From a virus: DNA of 49,380 nucleotides. Below are positions 7,758 to 17,459 of the stretch, piece by piece. The notes under the pieces were generated by a model. The model was not told the DNA's origin. It made no database searches and saw only the letters and a list, made by a program, of their open reading frames with translations. Position numbers and translations under genes: made by a program. The DNA is taken from positions 1 through 49,380 of IMG/VR virus record IMGVR_UViG_3300030419_001400; one strand, given 5' to 3'. Position 1 is the first letter of the stretch. The number at the start of each line of letters is the position of its first letter.

Positions 7758-8660
7758 ATGGATTGGTTTGAAAGAATTAGAAAAGCACCGCCCCCGTATT
7801 ACGGGAATGAAAGTAAATATTATTATTTACAAATAAAAGATGTTCCGGGTTTAGAATATTTATTTGACCCTAGTAGATTCCCAATGGGAGAAAAACTACA
7901 TAGGGATTTACAACCTAAAGCACATTTTATAGATAGTAATAGATGGAGACCAAGTATTAGTAATAGAAGGGCAGCAATAATGATGGTAACTATTTTAGAT
8001 TTAAAGGCTGAAAGACCAATTTTTGATTGGGCATTAGGTAGATTACAAACAGCAGGAGGACAAGAACCGCCTGCTGATGAAACCGAATTAGCTGCTGGAA
8101 AGAAGGCATATAATCTAAAACCCCATGAAGTAGGTATTCAACTTATTTATAGAGATAGTAGAATGAAGGGAGGATACTTAATGAATTTAAGCATACATAT
8201 TCCAAAAGATAATGAGTTTGATATGTATGTTAATAGGCTATTTACACATGATGCCGATACAACAGATTACATGTTAACAAATGGTGAAGCTGCAGCACTA
8301 CTTATTATGACACAAATGGTTGATGAAAGAAGTAAGCAATCTTCTAAAGAACAACAGAAATTATTTGAAGAGTTTGGTTTGGGAGCATTAAGTAGAGATA
8401 CTGATAGCAAATATATTAAATCATTAGTTGATAAAGGGTTACTTAGAAGGGAACCACACCATAGGACACCAAGCATGAGAAATTATCCTAGACCAACACC
8501 TAAAGGTAGAGCAGTATCTAACCAGTTTGAAATGACTAGAAATAAATTTCATAGTGACTTTAAAGCAGAAGTTAAATCTAAGCCTGATGAAGAATTTACA
8601 ATGTTTGATGAATCTGGTTTACATGGACACGACTTAGGATTTGGAGAAGACTTTGCGTGA
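7758..8660 (+). CDS. W-tagged protein with winged-helix-like C-terminus
   Basis: A 300-residue protein starting MDWFERIRKAPPP, a tag variant with Arg for Ile. The C-terminal third contains a segment like the wing and recognition helix of a winged helix (KYIKSLVDKGLLRREPHHR, then a basic strand ending TPKGRA). The central region is mixed and unrecognised. The gene follows AGGATGAATTAAG. Regulation or DNA binding is possible; confidence in function is low. Confidence 0.7.
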   Translation: MDWFERIRKAPPPYYGNESKYYYLQIKDVPGLEYLFDPSRFPMGEKLHRDLQPKAHFIDSNRWRPSISNRRAAIMMVTILDLKAERPIFDWALGRLQTAGGQEPPADETELAAGKKAYNLKPHEVGIQLIYRDSRMKGGYLMNLSIHIPKDNEFDMYVNRLFTHDADTTDYMLTNGEAAALLIMTQMVDERSKQSSKEQQKLFEEFGLGALSRDTDSKYIKSLVDKGLLRREPHHRTPSMRNYPRPTPKGRAVSNQFEMTRNKFHSDFKAEVKSKPDEEFTMFDESGLHGHDLGFGEDFA

Positions 8661-8669
8661 AGTGATTAA

Positions 8670-10658
8670 ATGAGTTGGACTGTTTTACTTAAGGCATTGC
8701 CTGACCCTGCTTCTTTATCGGGGTTTCTTGATAGTGAAGAAGGTTTAACTCATTTAATCACACAAGCAAAAGGTGAAGATAAAAAAAACATTATTAGAAC
8801 TAGAAATAAAGCCAAAACATTATCAGAGGGAAAAGACATTCCATCAGGATTAACGGTTGAAAATGTTCAAGAAAATGCTACTAAATTAGTAAAAGAATTA
8901 AATGCAATTATTAAAGAGATGAATAAAAAATCTCAATCAGGTTATTCTTTGGAAAATAAATTAAATAGTATTATTGAAGAAGAAGATAGAGAGGGATTAA
9001 TGGAATTTATAGGTAATTCTCCTGTTAATAAATGGCCTAATAAAACTAGAATAAATAAAACTAATCTATTAAATAAAAATAAAAAGGCAATTTTAAATTT
9101 TATAGATATAAAAGATAAAGAGATATTTCATTTTAAAACTGAAGATTTTTCTCTAACTGCTAAAAAACCAATAAACGATGAAAATTGGGATAATAAAATT
9201 AATTCAATTAAATCTAAATTAGAAAACACAGAAGTTAATATAGAAGGTACTGATGATATAACTATTACTTTTCCTAAAATAACAAGTTGGCCTGACATGA
9301 AAGAAGTGTTAGATGCTACACACATGAGAGCATCTGGAAAAGGAAAGTCTAAAGCATCAGAAAAAGAAGATTATATTTTGTTTGAAAAGAGTGGAAAATT
9401 TATTAAATCTCCTTTATTAGAATTATATATTAAACCTGACACAACTCAAAAAGTAAAAGATAGAGTTAGAGATGCAGAGATTAAAAACTATACAAACACC
9501 ACAGAAACAAAAGAACATGCATTAAAGTATTTACAATTGTTAACAACTTCTAGCTTTAGAAAAGAATCTATTTTTATACCTGTGCCTAAAATACAACAAG
9601 GAAGTAAGAAAGTTGTAAAGAATGTAAAAATACAATTATTAGGTAGTGCCTTAAGACCAAGACTTTCTGCTTCCTTAGCAGCAGTAATAAAAACTCAAGA
9701 TTTTAATTTAGAAAAATTAATGCAGGAAGGTTCTATTGCAACCGATGTTAAATACTTTGGCCCAAGACTTAGAGCAATACTAACATCTACTGAAGATGTT
9801 AAAATTGGTAATGTAACAGCAAAAGAAATACAAGTATTAAAAGATAAGTATAAGGATAGTAATGAGGAACTTCCAATATTTTATAAGCGGTTAGATAATA
9901 AGGAACAAAGAATATTTAAAGAAATAAATAAAACATTAATTGGAGCTAGACCAAACCTATTTAGCTTAGAAGAAAAAGAAATGTTTGAAGAATTAGCAGG
10001 ACAAAATCCTAGAGCAGTTTCTCGAAAATTATCAGAATATTATAATACAGAAGTATCTACTAGATTGTCTAGATTAGTAGAAAAAATAATGCGAACAGAA
10101 GAACCCTTTAGTGAAATAGAAGGCGCATATAAATTTGACGAAAAGAAAATTAAAGGCGTAAAATATGATGACTTAAGGGAATTAGTTTATGAGCTTAAAT
10201 TACTTAGACAGAGTTTAACTGGAGAAGTAGAAGAAAGTATAGAGATTGATTTAAAGGATAGTTTAAAACTATATACTAAAGGATTTAAAGTAAATGAAAC
10301 AGGTGGTGCTAAACCAGCAGACATGATTCACTTTTTATATGTATTAGATTTATATTATGGTAGAACTGGTTTTAAATCTGTAGCTAAAAGGTTTAAAAAT
10401 GGAGAGGCGGAAATAGAAGAATTATTAGAATCTGCCGAGCAAAACTATAATGCTATTATAGATGGGTTTGTAGAACAAGTTAAACTTAAAATAGATGATA
10501 TTTTAGAAAATAAAGAAACATATCAAAGTGCTACAACTTATTTAGAAGGAACGAAAAAGGATTCAAAAAGAACAGGTTATAGAACTTATATATTATTTGA
10601 TAAATTAGAAGAGCAAGGTTTAATTCAATCAATAACGGAAACAACGGTGAAAGAATGA
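8670..10658 (+). CDS. Large W-tagged unknown protein (662 aa)
   Basis: A 662-residue protein starting MSWTVLLKALPD, with GTGATTAA just before the ATG. It is Lys/Glu/Ile/Asn-rich and mostly helical, with no membrane segment and no motif I can link to a polymerase, nuclease or ATPase. Its stop overlaps the next start (ATGA). It and the following 848-aa gene are the largest unknowns in the pre-terminase region and may act as a pair. If the tag is a capsid-loading signal, this would be a large internal or ejected protein. Confidence 0.75.
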   Translation: MSWTVLLKALPDPASLSGFLDSEEGLTHLITQAKGEDKKNIIRTRNKAKTLSEGKDIPSGLTVENVQENATKLVKELNAIIKEMNKKSQSGYSLENKLNSIIEEEDREGLMEFIGNSPVNKWPNKTRINKTNLLNKNKKAILNFIDIKDKEIFHFKTEDFSLTAKKPINDENWDNKINSIKSKLENTEVNIEGTDDITITFPKITSWPDMKEVLDATHMRASGKGKSKASEKEDYILFEKSGKFIKSPLLELYIKPDTTQKVKDRVRDAEIKNYTNTTETKEHALKYLQLLTTSSFRKESIFIPVPKIQQGSKKVVKNVKIQLLGSALRPRLSASLAAVIKTQDFNLEKLMQEGSIATDVKYFGPRLRAILTSTEDVKIGNVTAKEIQVLKDKYKDSNEELPIFYKRLDNKEQRIFKEINKTLIGARPNLFSLEEKEMFEELAGQNPRAVSRKLSEYYNTEVSTRLSRLVEKIMRTEEPFSEIEGAYKFDEKKIKGVKYDDLRELVYELKLLRQSLTGEVEESIEIDLKDSLKLYTKGFKVNETGGAKPADMIHFLYVLDLYYGRTGFKSVAKRFKNGEAEIEELLESAEQNYNAIIDGFVEQVKLKIDDILENKETYQSATTYLEGTKKDSKRTGYRTYILFDKLEEQGLIQSITETTVKE

Positions 10659-13201
10659 GTGATGCATTAGTAAATGATTATATTGGCTTAACATGGTCAC
10701 AGTTTGCTGATAGGCATGACTCAAAGGATTTAGATTCTTTTGTTGATAATATAGATGAAACAGAATTTAAAGAAAAGCATTTATATCATGGGCATGTTGA
10801 AGGATTAACTAAAGTAGAAAATAAAGAATCAATGTTACAACAAATTAGAGATTCTTTAAAAGATAAAGAATTTTCTGATGAGTACATTGTTAGTTATATT
10901 CAAGCATTAGATAAAGTAAGGCCAGATGACCTAATCGTTAGAAATTTAAAAGAAGAAGTATTACCATATTTTAGATATAATAATTCTACTATAGAAACAA
11001 CAGATTTAAAAGCTGAACTTGATGCTCAAAATTTAACTACTACGAGTGTAGATAAAGAAACTAGAAAAGGACTAATGGAACAAATTAAATTATATATTAG
11101 TCAAAACACTATTTATAATAAGGGACTTCAATCATTACTAACCGAATTAGAGTCAGAAACTACTAGCAGAAGTTCCACAAAAATTAATAGAAGAATTAGT
11201 TCTATTACTCATATTGACCCTAATAATAGAAAACATCGGGGAGAGGTATATGATTTCTATGAAGAAAGATTCTCTTTGTATTTAGATTTAAAAAATAAAA
11301 TAAAAGAAGTATTAACTTTATGGGATAAAGTAGAAGAACATATCACAGAAGAAATGGATAAACAAGGCAAAGAAACTGGAAGACAGATTTCTCAATATAA
11401 GTCTTTAGATAGTGAATCTACTATAGAAGAGTTAGATGCAGAATTAGAAAAACTACAAACAGTATATAATAAAATGGATGATGATTTAAACTATATAATA
11501 AAACTACCATTAATATCTTTTGATGTTAACCCAAATAGAGATAGAAGCGTAAGTGAAAATGTAAGAGGGCTAATGCTAGAAAAGCTATCTATTCTTTTAG
11601 ATAAAGAATATGTAGAAAGAATTGAAGACGATTATGTTGATGAAGAGTTTGAATATGATGAGCCTGTTTATGAACAATACTCTGAAGAAGGAGAGGATAA
11701 AGATACTCAGCCTCAAGCAGATATTAGACCAGAAGATAAAACAGAAGAACAAGTGGATATGGAACGAGTCTTGCAAGAAGCAGAGCCTATCACTGCTTTA
11801 ATTGATGTTGACCCATTATTTGTTATTGCTTCTGAACAGGGAATATTAAAGAAGAAATATAGTGTTGCGTCATGGACTAGTACAAAAAAAGAAATTCAAG
11901 GAAGACTAAAAGATGCTGAATTAAATAATCCAGGAGTAGCTCCTATATATAAATTAATACTAGATGAACATGAAGAATACAAAGAACAGGCGTATGATGA
12001 AGATGATGGAAGAGACTCTTTTTATATTCCAATAACAGGACAGGTTTTAGCAACACTATCTAAATATACTGATATAAAAATTGATATAACTAAATTAGAA
12101 GAACTCCATGAAGAATTAGTAAGGGCTATTTTATATTTATTAGAAGAACCATTAGACGCTTCTACATATCCTATACATTTAGAATTAGAAGATATGGCCC
12201 CAGGAAAAGAAAGCATGGGTGACCGTAGATTGCCTGGAACTAATCAACAAAGAGCTAGAGATGCAATGTTAGATAAGTTTAATTTGTTTAGCAGAGTTAA
12301 AGTAGGAAACAAAGGGAAAAGAAGAGAAGCAAAATCATTCGGTAAATTTGCAGACACTTTAATGGAGTTATTTGAAATCGCAGACAAATATTATGGAGAC
12401 CCTATTAGAGAATTAATGATTCCGTATAAAACAGTTCCTAAATACTTAGATGCAGATACTTTAAGCCCATTAATTAATCACGGCCCTGAAAATGTTGGAC
12501 AGTTAGCTTTAGGATTATATAGAGACTATTTTATTGCGTTTGTTACCCCAAGAGATTTAACAAGATTGACTGACTATTTAGTTACTAGTAATAGTGCAAG
12601 AAAATCAGTTGATGACTTAGAGAAAAAATCGAATGCTGTTTTAGATGTTTTAAGTAATATTGTTCCTAGTAATCAAGAAAATGATATTAGATGGTTTGCT
12701 AATGAACTTAAAGAACAAGCCAAAAGAGATAGCAGTTTTAATATTGAAGGAGTTAGATTAAAAAATAGAAGAATAGAGGAGTTAGATTATAAACGGTCTA
12801 AACATAAAACTTCATATCACAATGTTATATGGTTAATTTATAAATTTAAAGACCAGTTTTTAAAGAACCCTTACACAAAAGAAACTATGGAAGATTTTAT
12901 TATAGCATATAAAAACCAATCTGACATGAAATATGCTTCTTATATTCAAACGAATGTTTTAGAGGCACATGATGAAATTAGAAAAATGTTAGGTAAACCA
13001 ATTTATTATAACACCTGTCAAACAGATAATTTCGATAATATAGGTGATACTATAGACATTATTAAAGAAGACTATAATATAGAATTAGTTAGTACAGATA
13101 TTATTGGAATTGTAAATGAGTTTGATACAATGAAAACATTAGCTAAAAAATATGGAACAAAAGAAGATGTAATTTATCATATAAAAGCATTATATAGGTG
13201 A
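10655..13201 (+). CDS. Large unknown helical protein (848 aa)
   Basis: An 848-residue acidic protein, mostly helical, with a strongly acidic low-complexity stretch near residues 325-370 (DDYVDEEFEYDEPVYEQYSE begins it). It lacks the canonical tag at residue 1, but LTWSQFADRHDSKDL lies near residue 13. No catalytic motif or membrane segment recognised. It overlaps the preceding gene by ATGA and abuts the next. A structural or ejection-type protein is possible, but I cannot support a specific function. Confidence 0.75.
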   Translation: MSDALVNDYIGLTWSQFADRHDSKDLDSFVDNIDETEFKEKHLYHGHVEGLTKVENKESMLQQIRDSLKDKEFSDEYIVSYIQALDKVRPDDLIVRNLKEEVLPYFRYNNSTIETTDLKAELDAQNLTTTSVDKETRKGLMEQIKLYISQNTIYNKGLQSLLTELESETTSRSSTKINRRISSITHIDPNNRKHRGEVYDFYEERFSLYLDLKNKIKEVLTLWDKVEEHITEEMDKQGKETGRQISQYKSLDSESTIEELDAELEKLQTVYNKMDDDLNYIIKLPLISFDVNPNRDRSVSENVRGLMLEKLSILLDKEYVERIEDDYVDEEFEYDEPVYEQYSEEGEDKDTQPQADIRPEDKTEEQVDMERVLQEAEPITALIDVDPLFVIASEQGILKKKYSVASWTSTKKEIQGRLKDAELNNPGVAPIYKLILDEHEEYKEQAYDEDDGRDSFYIPITGQVLATLSKYTDIKIDITKLEELHEELVRAILYLLEEPLDASTYPIHLELEDMAPGKESMGDRRLPGTNQQRARDAMLDKFNLFSRVKVGNKGKRREAKSFGKFADTLMELFEIADKYYGDPIRELMIPYKTVPKYLDADTLSPLINHGPENVGQLALGLYRDYFIAFVTPRDLTRLTDYLVTSNSARKSVDDLEKKSNAVLDVLSNIVPSNQENDIRWFANELKEQAKRDSSFNIEGVRLKNRRIEELDYKRSKHKTSYHNVIWLIYKFKDQFLKNPYTKETMEDFIIAYKNQSDMKYASYIQTNVLEAHDEIRKMLGKPIYYNTCQTDNFDNIGDTIDIIKEDYNIELVSTDIIGIVNEFDTMKTLAKKYGTKEDVIYHIKALYR

Positions 13202-13206
13202 GATTA

Positions 13207-13584
13207 ATGAGCAATATAAATAAAACAGATGAAAAAAGATATCAAGAGTTAGCTACTAAAGTAGCTACACACATGTGTAGAAATCATGCAGGAATGGCAT
13301 TTGATAAATTGGATACTCTTGTTATGTTAACTATTAGTACATATAATGCTTTAGGATATACTGATATTAATAATCTTAGACAACAATTAATTAATCTTGG
13401 AAAGGAAGTTGTGTTTGATATTTATGATGAATTATTAGCTGACGATGAAGACTTTATGGAAGTGTTGGTTGAAGAATTAGGTTTAGCTATTAGTGATATT
13501 GATTTTGAAGAAGCACTTACCCCAATTAGACAAAAATATTTAGAATTAGTAGATGTTAGATTAAAAGAGTTTTATGAGGATTAA
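13207..13584 (+). CDS. Unknown acidic protein (125 aa)
   Basis: The frame can be opened at GTG 13198, but TAGGTGA then makes a good binding site for ATG 13207, which I choose. The 125 residues begin with a helix containing ATHMCRNHAGM, then acidic helices ending KEFYED. No recognised domain or tag. It overlaps the preceding stop region and lies just before a small zinc protein. Confidence 0.65.
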   Translation: MSNINKTDEKRYQELATKVATHMCRNHAGMAFDKLDTLVMLTISTYNALGYTDINNLRQQLINLGKEVVFDIYDELLADDEDFMEVLVEELGLAISDIDFEEALTPIRQKYLELVDVRLKEFYED

Positions 13585-13585
13585 T

Positions 13586-13780
13586 ATGAGATGGTGGAAA
13601 GAATTAAACAGAGGAGCCATGAATAGATTTGTACATCAAGGGCCAAACATTGCAATGGGATGGAATATAGATAGTCGTATAAAATGTCAACATTGTTGGA
13701 GACCAGCAGTAATACAATGTAATAAATGTAATCAAATATTATGTAATCAACATTTAAATAGACAATGTAGGAGGGTTTAA
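13586..13780 (+). CDS. Small zinc cross-brace protein with degenerate tag
   Basis: Start chosen at ATG 13586, with GAGGA eight bases upstream, rather than the in-frame ATG 13574. The 64-residue product begins MRWWKELNRG, a weak version of the shared tag. It then has C34-x2-C37, C45-x2-C48, C53-x2-H56 and C61, the spacing of a B-box or similar two-zinc fold. Likely a protein- or nucleic-acid-binding module; target unknown. Confidence 0.65.
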   Translation: MRWWKELNRGAMNRFVHQGPNIAMGWNIDSRIKCQHCWRPAVIQCNKCNQILCNQHLNRQCRRV

Positions 13781-13781
13781 T

Positions 13782-14321
13782 ATGAATGAATGGAAAGATG
13801 TAATTAAAAGAAGAAGAAAAAGGCGTAAATCACCTGAACCATTTAATCCTTTTACTGGAGAAGGAACTAAAGAATCTAAACCAGAAACAGAAGCAGAATG
13901 GAGAGCAGAAGTATCTTCTGAGGAAAAACAAAAGCGTGAAGAAAGATTAGAAAAAATTAAAGACTCTCGTAAAAAGCATATAAGAGCTAAAACAGTATCA
14001 AGATTTAAAGGAGGTACTGGAAAACCTTCAGCCACTGGTGGAATATCTAGAGACTTAACTCCAACAACTAAATGTGCAATGTGTGGTAGAGGATTAACTA
14101 TAGCTGCCGAAAAAGATAGAGTTAAATCATATAAAAGAAAAACCACAAAGGATGCAAAAGAGGAAACTAAAAGATTAACATATTGTTATACTTGTGCTAA
14201 AGAAATTGGACTGGATAAGTTTGAAGTGTTTGATAGACCCAATACACATGAAATAGCAGATGCAATGAAGATTAGAAGAGAATCAATTAAAAGGAAAAAG
14301 AAAAAGGAGGAAGATAAATGA
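13782..14321 (+). CDS. Basic W-tagged zinc-ribbon protein
   Basis: A 179-residue protein starting MNEWKDVIKRRRKRRK: tag followed at once by a polybasic stretch. Low-complexity charged residues follow to ~90. Then comes a zinc ribbon with C98-x2-C101 and C135-x2-C138, and a very basic C-terminus (IKRKKKKEEDK). It looks made for nucleic-acid binding. Its stop overlaps the next ATG. AGGAGGG lies just upstream of the start. Confidence 0.7.
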   Translation: MNEWKDVIKRRRKRRKSPEPFNPFTGEGTKESKPETEAEWRAEVSSEEKQKREERLEKIKDSRKKHIRAKTVSRFKGGTGKPSATGGISRDLTPTTKCAMCGRGLTIAAEKDRVKSYKRKTTKDAKEETKRLTYCYTCAKEIGLDKFEVFDRPNTHEIADAMKIRRESIKRKKKKEEDK

Positions 14322-14653
14322 AGTGGTGGGATATTATTAAGTTTTGTGGGAATCCTGAAAGAGAGCCTTTTCATCCAAATGACCCTCCTATAGAACCAAA
14401 TAAACCATATGCAGAAAAAGAGAAATCTGATAATGTAGATAAAGCTAGTCTTATTCCAAAACCAAGATTACCTATTAAACCAATGCAAAAAGAACTATTG
14501 GAAATTTTAGGTGACGAAGAACACCCAGAAAATGAAAAATTATGGAAAACCTATGAAGATAAAATAAGTAAAAGTGCTTGGTTTAATAAATGGGCACAAG
14601 ACATGAAAGAAAAATTTAAAAGAAAAATATTAAGGAGGCCAAGAGATAGATGA
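14318..14653 (+). CDS. W-tagged unknown protein (MKWWDIIK)
   Basis: A 111-residue protein starting MKWWDIIKFCG, with AAAAAGGAGGAAG immediately upstream as binding site. Residues 10-50 are Pro-rich and probably extended, followed by helices and a basic tail (FKRKILRRPRDR). Overlaps neighbours by ATGA at both ends. No domain recognised. Confidence 0.7.
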   Translation: MKWWDIIKFCGNPEREPFHPNDPPIEPNKPYAEKEKSDNVDKASLIPKPRLPIKPMQKELLEILGDEEHPENEKLWKTYEDKISKSAWFNKWAQDMKEKFKRKILRRPRDR

Positions 14654-14913
14654 AACAATGGTTAATTAGAAAACTAATTGCATTTATGGGTAATGCTTAT
14701 GTTTGGTTAGATAAAAGGCAAACTCATGAATTAGGCCCAATCCTTGGATTAAAAATAGATGATGATTTTGAAGCCATGTCAAGATATGAATTGTGTTGTC
14801 ACATCGAAGATAAGTTTGATTTGAAGAGAGACTCATTTTGGTTACTACAGTCTACACAGAAAATTAGATGGTGTTGCCAAACGGCTAGAAATATATTAGA
14901 GGAAGAAAAATAA
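14650..14913 (+). CDS. Unknown small protein (87 aa)
   Basis: An 87-residue protein beginning MKQWLIRKLIAFMG, which carries Trp at position 4 but is a hydrophobic/basic helix rather than the usual tag. It has paired Cys (ELCCH and RWCCQ) that could form a zinc or disulfide site. It overlaps the preceding stop (ATGA) and has GGAGG 13 bases upstream. Function unknown. Confidence 0.6.
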   Translation: MKQWLIRKLIAFMGNAYVWLDKRQTHELGPILGLKIDDDFEAMSRYELCCHIEDKFDLKRDSFWLLQSTQKIRWCCQTARNILEEEK

Positions 14914-14954
14914 ATTGGTTGGTATGTTAAAATACATGACAGGAAGGAAAGAAA

Positions 14955-15215
14955 ATGACATGGAAAGATATAATTGCAGAAGCGGAAAGAAGCGGTGATT
15001 GGAAAGCAAGACACACAAATGTTGGAAAAATTGCTAAGGATTTGGATGAGTCAATACAAGCCGTTGAATTAAATGATGGGCATTGGCGTAAGATTAAAGA
15101 GATTGTTTCTTTGAAAGAGGGCTATTCAGTCAATAGGACACAACAAAAATTAATAAAGGCCAATATTGACTATCATCAAAAATTATTCAAAGAAATATTA
15201 GAGGAATTATGGTAA
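14955..15215 (+). CDS. Small W-tagged protein (MTWKDIIAEAE)
   Basis: An 86-residue helical protein with AGGAAGGAAAG before its ATG. The tag is MTWKDIIAEA, with Ala in place of the usual Lys. Charged helices follow. It sits after a 41-base noncoding gap, one of the few in this region, and overlaps the next short gene. Confidence 0.65.
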   Translation: MTWKDIIAEAERSGDWKARHTNVGKIAKDLDESIQAVELNDGHWRKIKEIVSLKEGYSVNRTQQKLIKANIDYHQKLFKEILEELW

Positions 15216-15388
15216 TATTCAAAATGAAAGAGAGGATATGGGAAATAGATTGGGACTATTGGGAAGCGCAAATTGAAGGCTATAATGCTTTAAAAAAGAA
15301 AAAGAAACTTTGGCGCGACCATAAAAATGAGAATAAAGAAATTGTAGATTCAATTTATGAATGGTTTTGGAATGGTGAGGAAGAATGA
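15209..15388 (+). CDS. Small Trp-rich protein (59 aa)
   Basis: ATG 15209 lies seven bases before the upstream gene's stop ends, with GAGG (15201-15204) five bases ahead. The frame closes at TGA 15386-15388, overlapping the next ATG. The 59 residues contain seven Trp (WEIDWDYWEA, then EWFWNGEEE near the end) and a central Lys run. No family recognised; coupling to both neighbours supports it. Confidence 0.55.
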   Translation: MVIFKMKERIWEIDWDYWEAQIEGYNALKKKKKLWRDHKNENKEIVDSIYEWFWNGEEE

Positions 15389-16008
15389 GTTGGAATAATA
15401 TATTAAAAGCTGATGCTTGTGTTTCAGAAACAAAAGAAGTTTTTCATGATTTCTTACAAAAATTAGGCGCAAATAATGAATTATTAGAAGGGCTGAAAAA
15501 TGCTAACGGTGAAGAATTAAGAGAAATGATTGAAGATATTATGAGAACTTCTAAACATGATTCACATAAGCAAGTTTGTAAGAAATTACTACGCAGTTGG
15601 GATATATGTATTTTAGAAGCAGAAAGAGGAACTCGTAATGAATATCCTTATACTGGTGATTGGCAAACTAAACTTGCCTCTGATGTTTCAAAATCATTAA
15701 AACGCACTGAATTACATCCTATTTTTATAGAGTATTTAAGCAATAATTTAACGGAACCCAGAACCTCTAGAGAAATTAATGACATGTTATTTACAGCACT
15801 TGATTTAGAAAATCAAAGAAGGATTGAAAATAAAGGGGGGCAATGGAAAGTTGAACCTGGAAAAATACATTTAACAGAGAATCATAGAAAATTAAGCAAT
15901 AGAATTATTCCTGAAAGAAATACTTTACCACTGATATTAAACCGTCATCCCAATATAGTAAATCTAGGTGGTAAAGGAAATCGAAAACAGTTTGTATGGA
16001 GGGATTAA
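15385..16008 (+). CDS. W-tagged protein directly upstream of terL
   Basis: A 207-residue protein starting MSWNNILKADA. It is mainly helical, with C-terminal basic residues (GNRKQFVWRD). It ends one base before terL starts, and GGAGGGA in its tail serves terL as binding site. Position next to terL makes a small terminase role conceivable, but I see no helix-turn-helix. Otherwise unknown. Confidence 0.7.
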   Translation: MSWNNILKADACVSETKEVFHDFLQKLGANNELLEGLKNANGEELREMIEDIMRTSKHDSHKQVCKKLLRSWDICILEAERGTRNEYPYTGDWQTKLASDVSKSLKRTELHPIFIEYLSNNLTEPRTSREINDMLFTALDLENQRRIENKGGQWKVEPGKIHLTENHRKLSNRIIPERNTLPLILNRHPNIVNLGGKGNRKQFVWRD

Positions 16009-17445
16009 ATGGAACTAGAAAATTTAGACTTTACTCATGCAATGGATATGGAATTATCTAAACATTCATTTCCATATTTTTTTCAAAATGTATTAAAAAT
16101 GATGTATCCAGAATATATGAAAGAATGGCTAGAGTTAATGGAAGGAACAGATAGAACTGTTATTGTTTGTTCAAGAGACCACGGAAAATCTGTATTTATG
16201 CATTCTTGGGTAGTTTGGAATTTAATATTTCAAGAACCTCCATTTCAAATGCTATATATCTCATCTAACCAAAAACAGACTATGGTACACATGAGAGAAA
16301 TAGATAGAATGTTTAACCTTCCACAATTAAAACAATTTAAACCCTCAAGAGGTTGGGCTATTGGAAACATTACATTAACCAATGGTAACTCTGTTCTTGA
16401 AAGGTCAGTAGGTTCTCAGATTAGAGGACTTCACCCCCAAGAAATTATTATTGATGACCCTTTGAAAGAATTTAGTTTAGCTGCTATACAAAGAGTAACA
16501 GATTGGTTCTTTGGTGACATGATTCCAACTTTGCACCATACAGCAAATCTAAGAATGATAGGAACTCCTTTTACATATACTGATATTTTTGCTCAATTAG
16601 AAGAAAATGAGGCATATACTGTTAGAAAATACCCGTGTTTTAATTCATTAGATGAACCCCTTTGGCCAGCAAGATGGGATTATGAAGCTTTAATGCAAAG
16701 AAAAGCAGAAATTGGGTCATTAAAGTTTACAAGAGAGTATTTATGTATTCCAGTATCTACAGGAACTGCTTTATTTGGACAAGAACATCTAGAAAATGCT
16801 AAAAATAAAGATTTTATTCTAAAATTAGGACATAGAAAGGATAAAGGATATAAATATTATGTTGGAGTTGACCCAGCAATCTCTACTGATGGAGATTATA
16901 ATGTAATTATGGTATTAGAAGTAGATGATGAGATGAATAAGACGATTGTTCATGTTGATAGGTCTAAAAATGTGAAATTTAGAGAAAATATTGAAAAATT
17001 ACGCTTAATTGGACAAGTGTTTCAACCAGACACTATCCTTTATGAAACAAATACCTTCGCTAAAGCCTTTACACAAGAATTAAGGGCTGTTTCAGACTTA
17101 AATGTTAGAGATTTTGATACAACTAGAAGAAAGAAACAAGAAATTATATTAAACTTACAAATGAACTTTGAAAATAAAAAAATTAATCTTCCTTATGGTG
17201 ATAATAATAGTAGAAAGATGACTTCTATGCTCATTGAAGAATTATCTATGTTCTCAATAACCGATTCGGGAAGGTTTGAAGGTGTAGGGGCGCACGATGA
17301 TTTGGTAATGGCCCTTGCATTAGCAAATGCGGCCACACAGACCGCCTCCGAAGCATTCATACTACTTGATGACATGGAAATCTTTGGAGAGCCACAGAAC
17401 GCGCCTATTGGCCCAAAACAGGGTCTTTTAGGACTGAATTTTTAG
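16009..17445 (+). CDS. terL: Terminase large subunit (DNA packaging ATPase/nuclease)
   Basis: A 478-residue TerL, normal length for the family. ATPase part: Walker A-like SRDHGKS at 55-61, Walker B IIIDD at 146-150, and coupling motif MIGTP at 183-187. RNase H-like nuclease part: GVDPA at 286-290 (Asp288), an acidic YETN near 345-348, and GAHDD at 427-431. All expected acidic residues are present, so it is likely active. It pumps DNA through the portal and cuts the concatemer. The last ~150 bases are visibly richer in G and C than the rest. Confidence 0.95.
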   Translation: MELENLDFTHAMDMELSKHSFPYFFQNVLKMMYPEYMKEWLELMEGTDRTVIVCSRDHGKSVFMHSWVVWNLIFQEPPFQMLYISSNQKQTMVHMREIDRMFNLPQLKQFKPSRGWAIGNITLTNGNSVLERSVGSQIRGLHPQEIIIDDPLKEFSLAAIQRVTDWFFGDMIPTLHHTANLRMIGTPFTYTDIFAQLEENEAYTVRKYPCFNSLDEPLWPARWDYEALMQRKAEIGSLKFTREYLCIPVSTGTALFGQEHLENAKNKDFILKLGHRKDKGYKYYVGVDPAISTDGDYNVIMVLEVDDEMNKTIVHVDRSKNVKFRENIEKLRLIGQVFQPDTILYETNTFAKAFTQELRAVSDLNVRDFDTTRRKKQEIILNLQMNFENKKINLPYGDNNSRKMTSMLIEELSMFSITDSGRFEGVGAHDDLVMALALANAATQTASEAFILLDDMEIFGEPQNAPIGPKQGLLGLNF

Positions 17446-17459
17446 GACAGGTGAACATT

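Noticed and set aside
14914-14954. Ten-codon frame starting with ATG near 14930
   Set aside because: Too short, no domain, and it mostly consists of the next gene's binding site.
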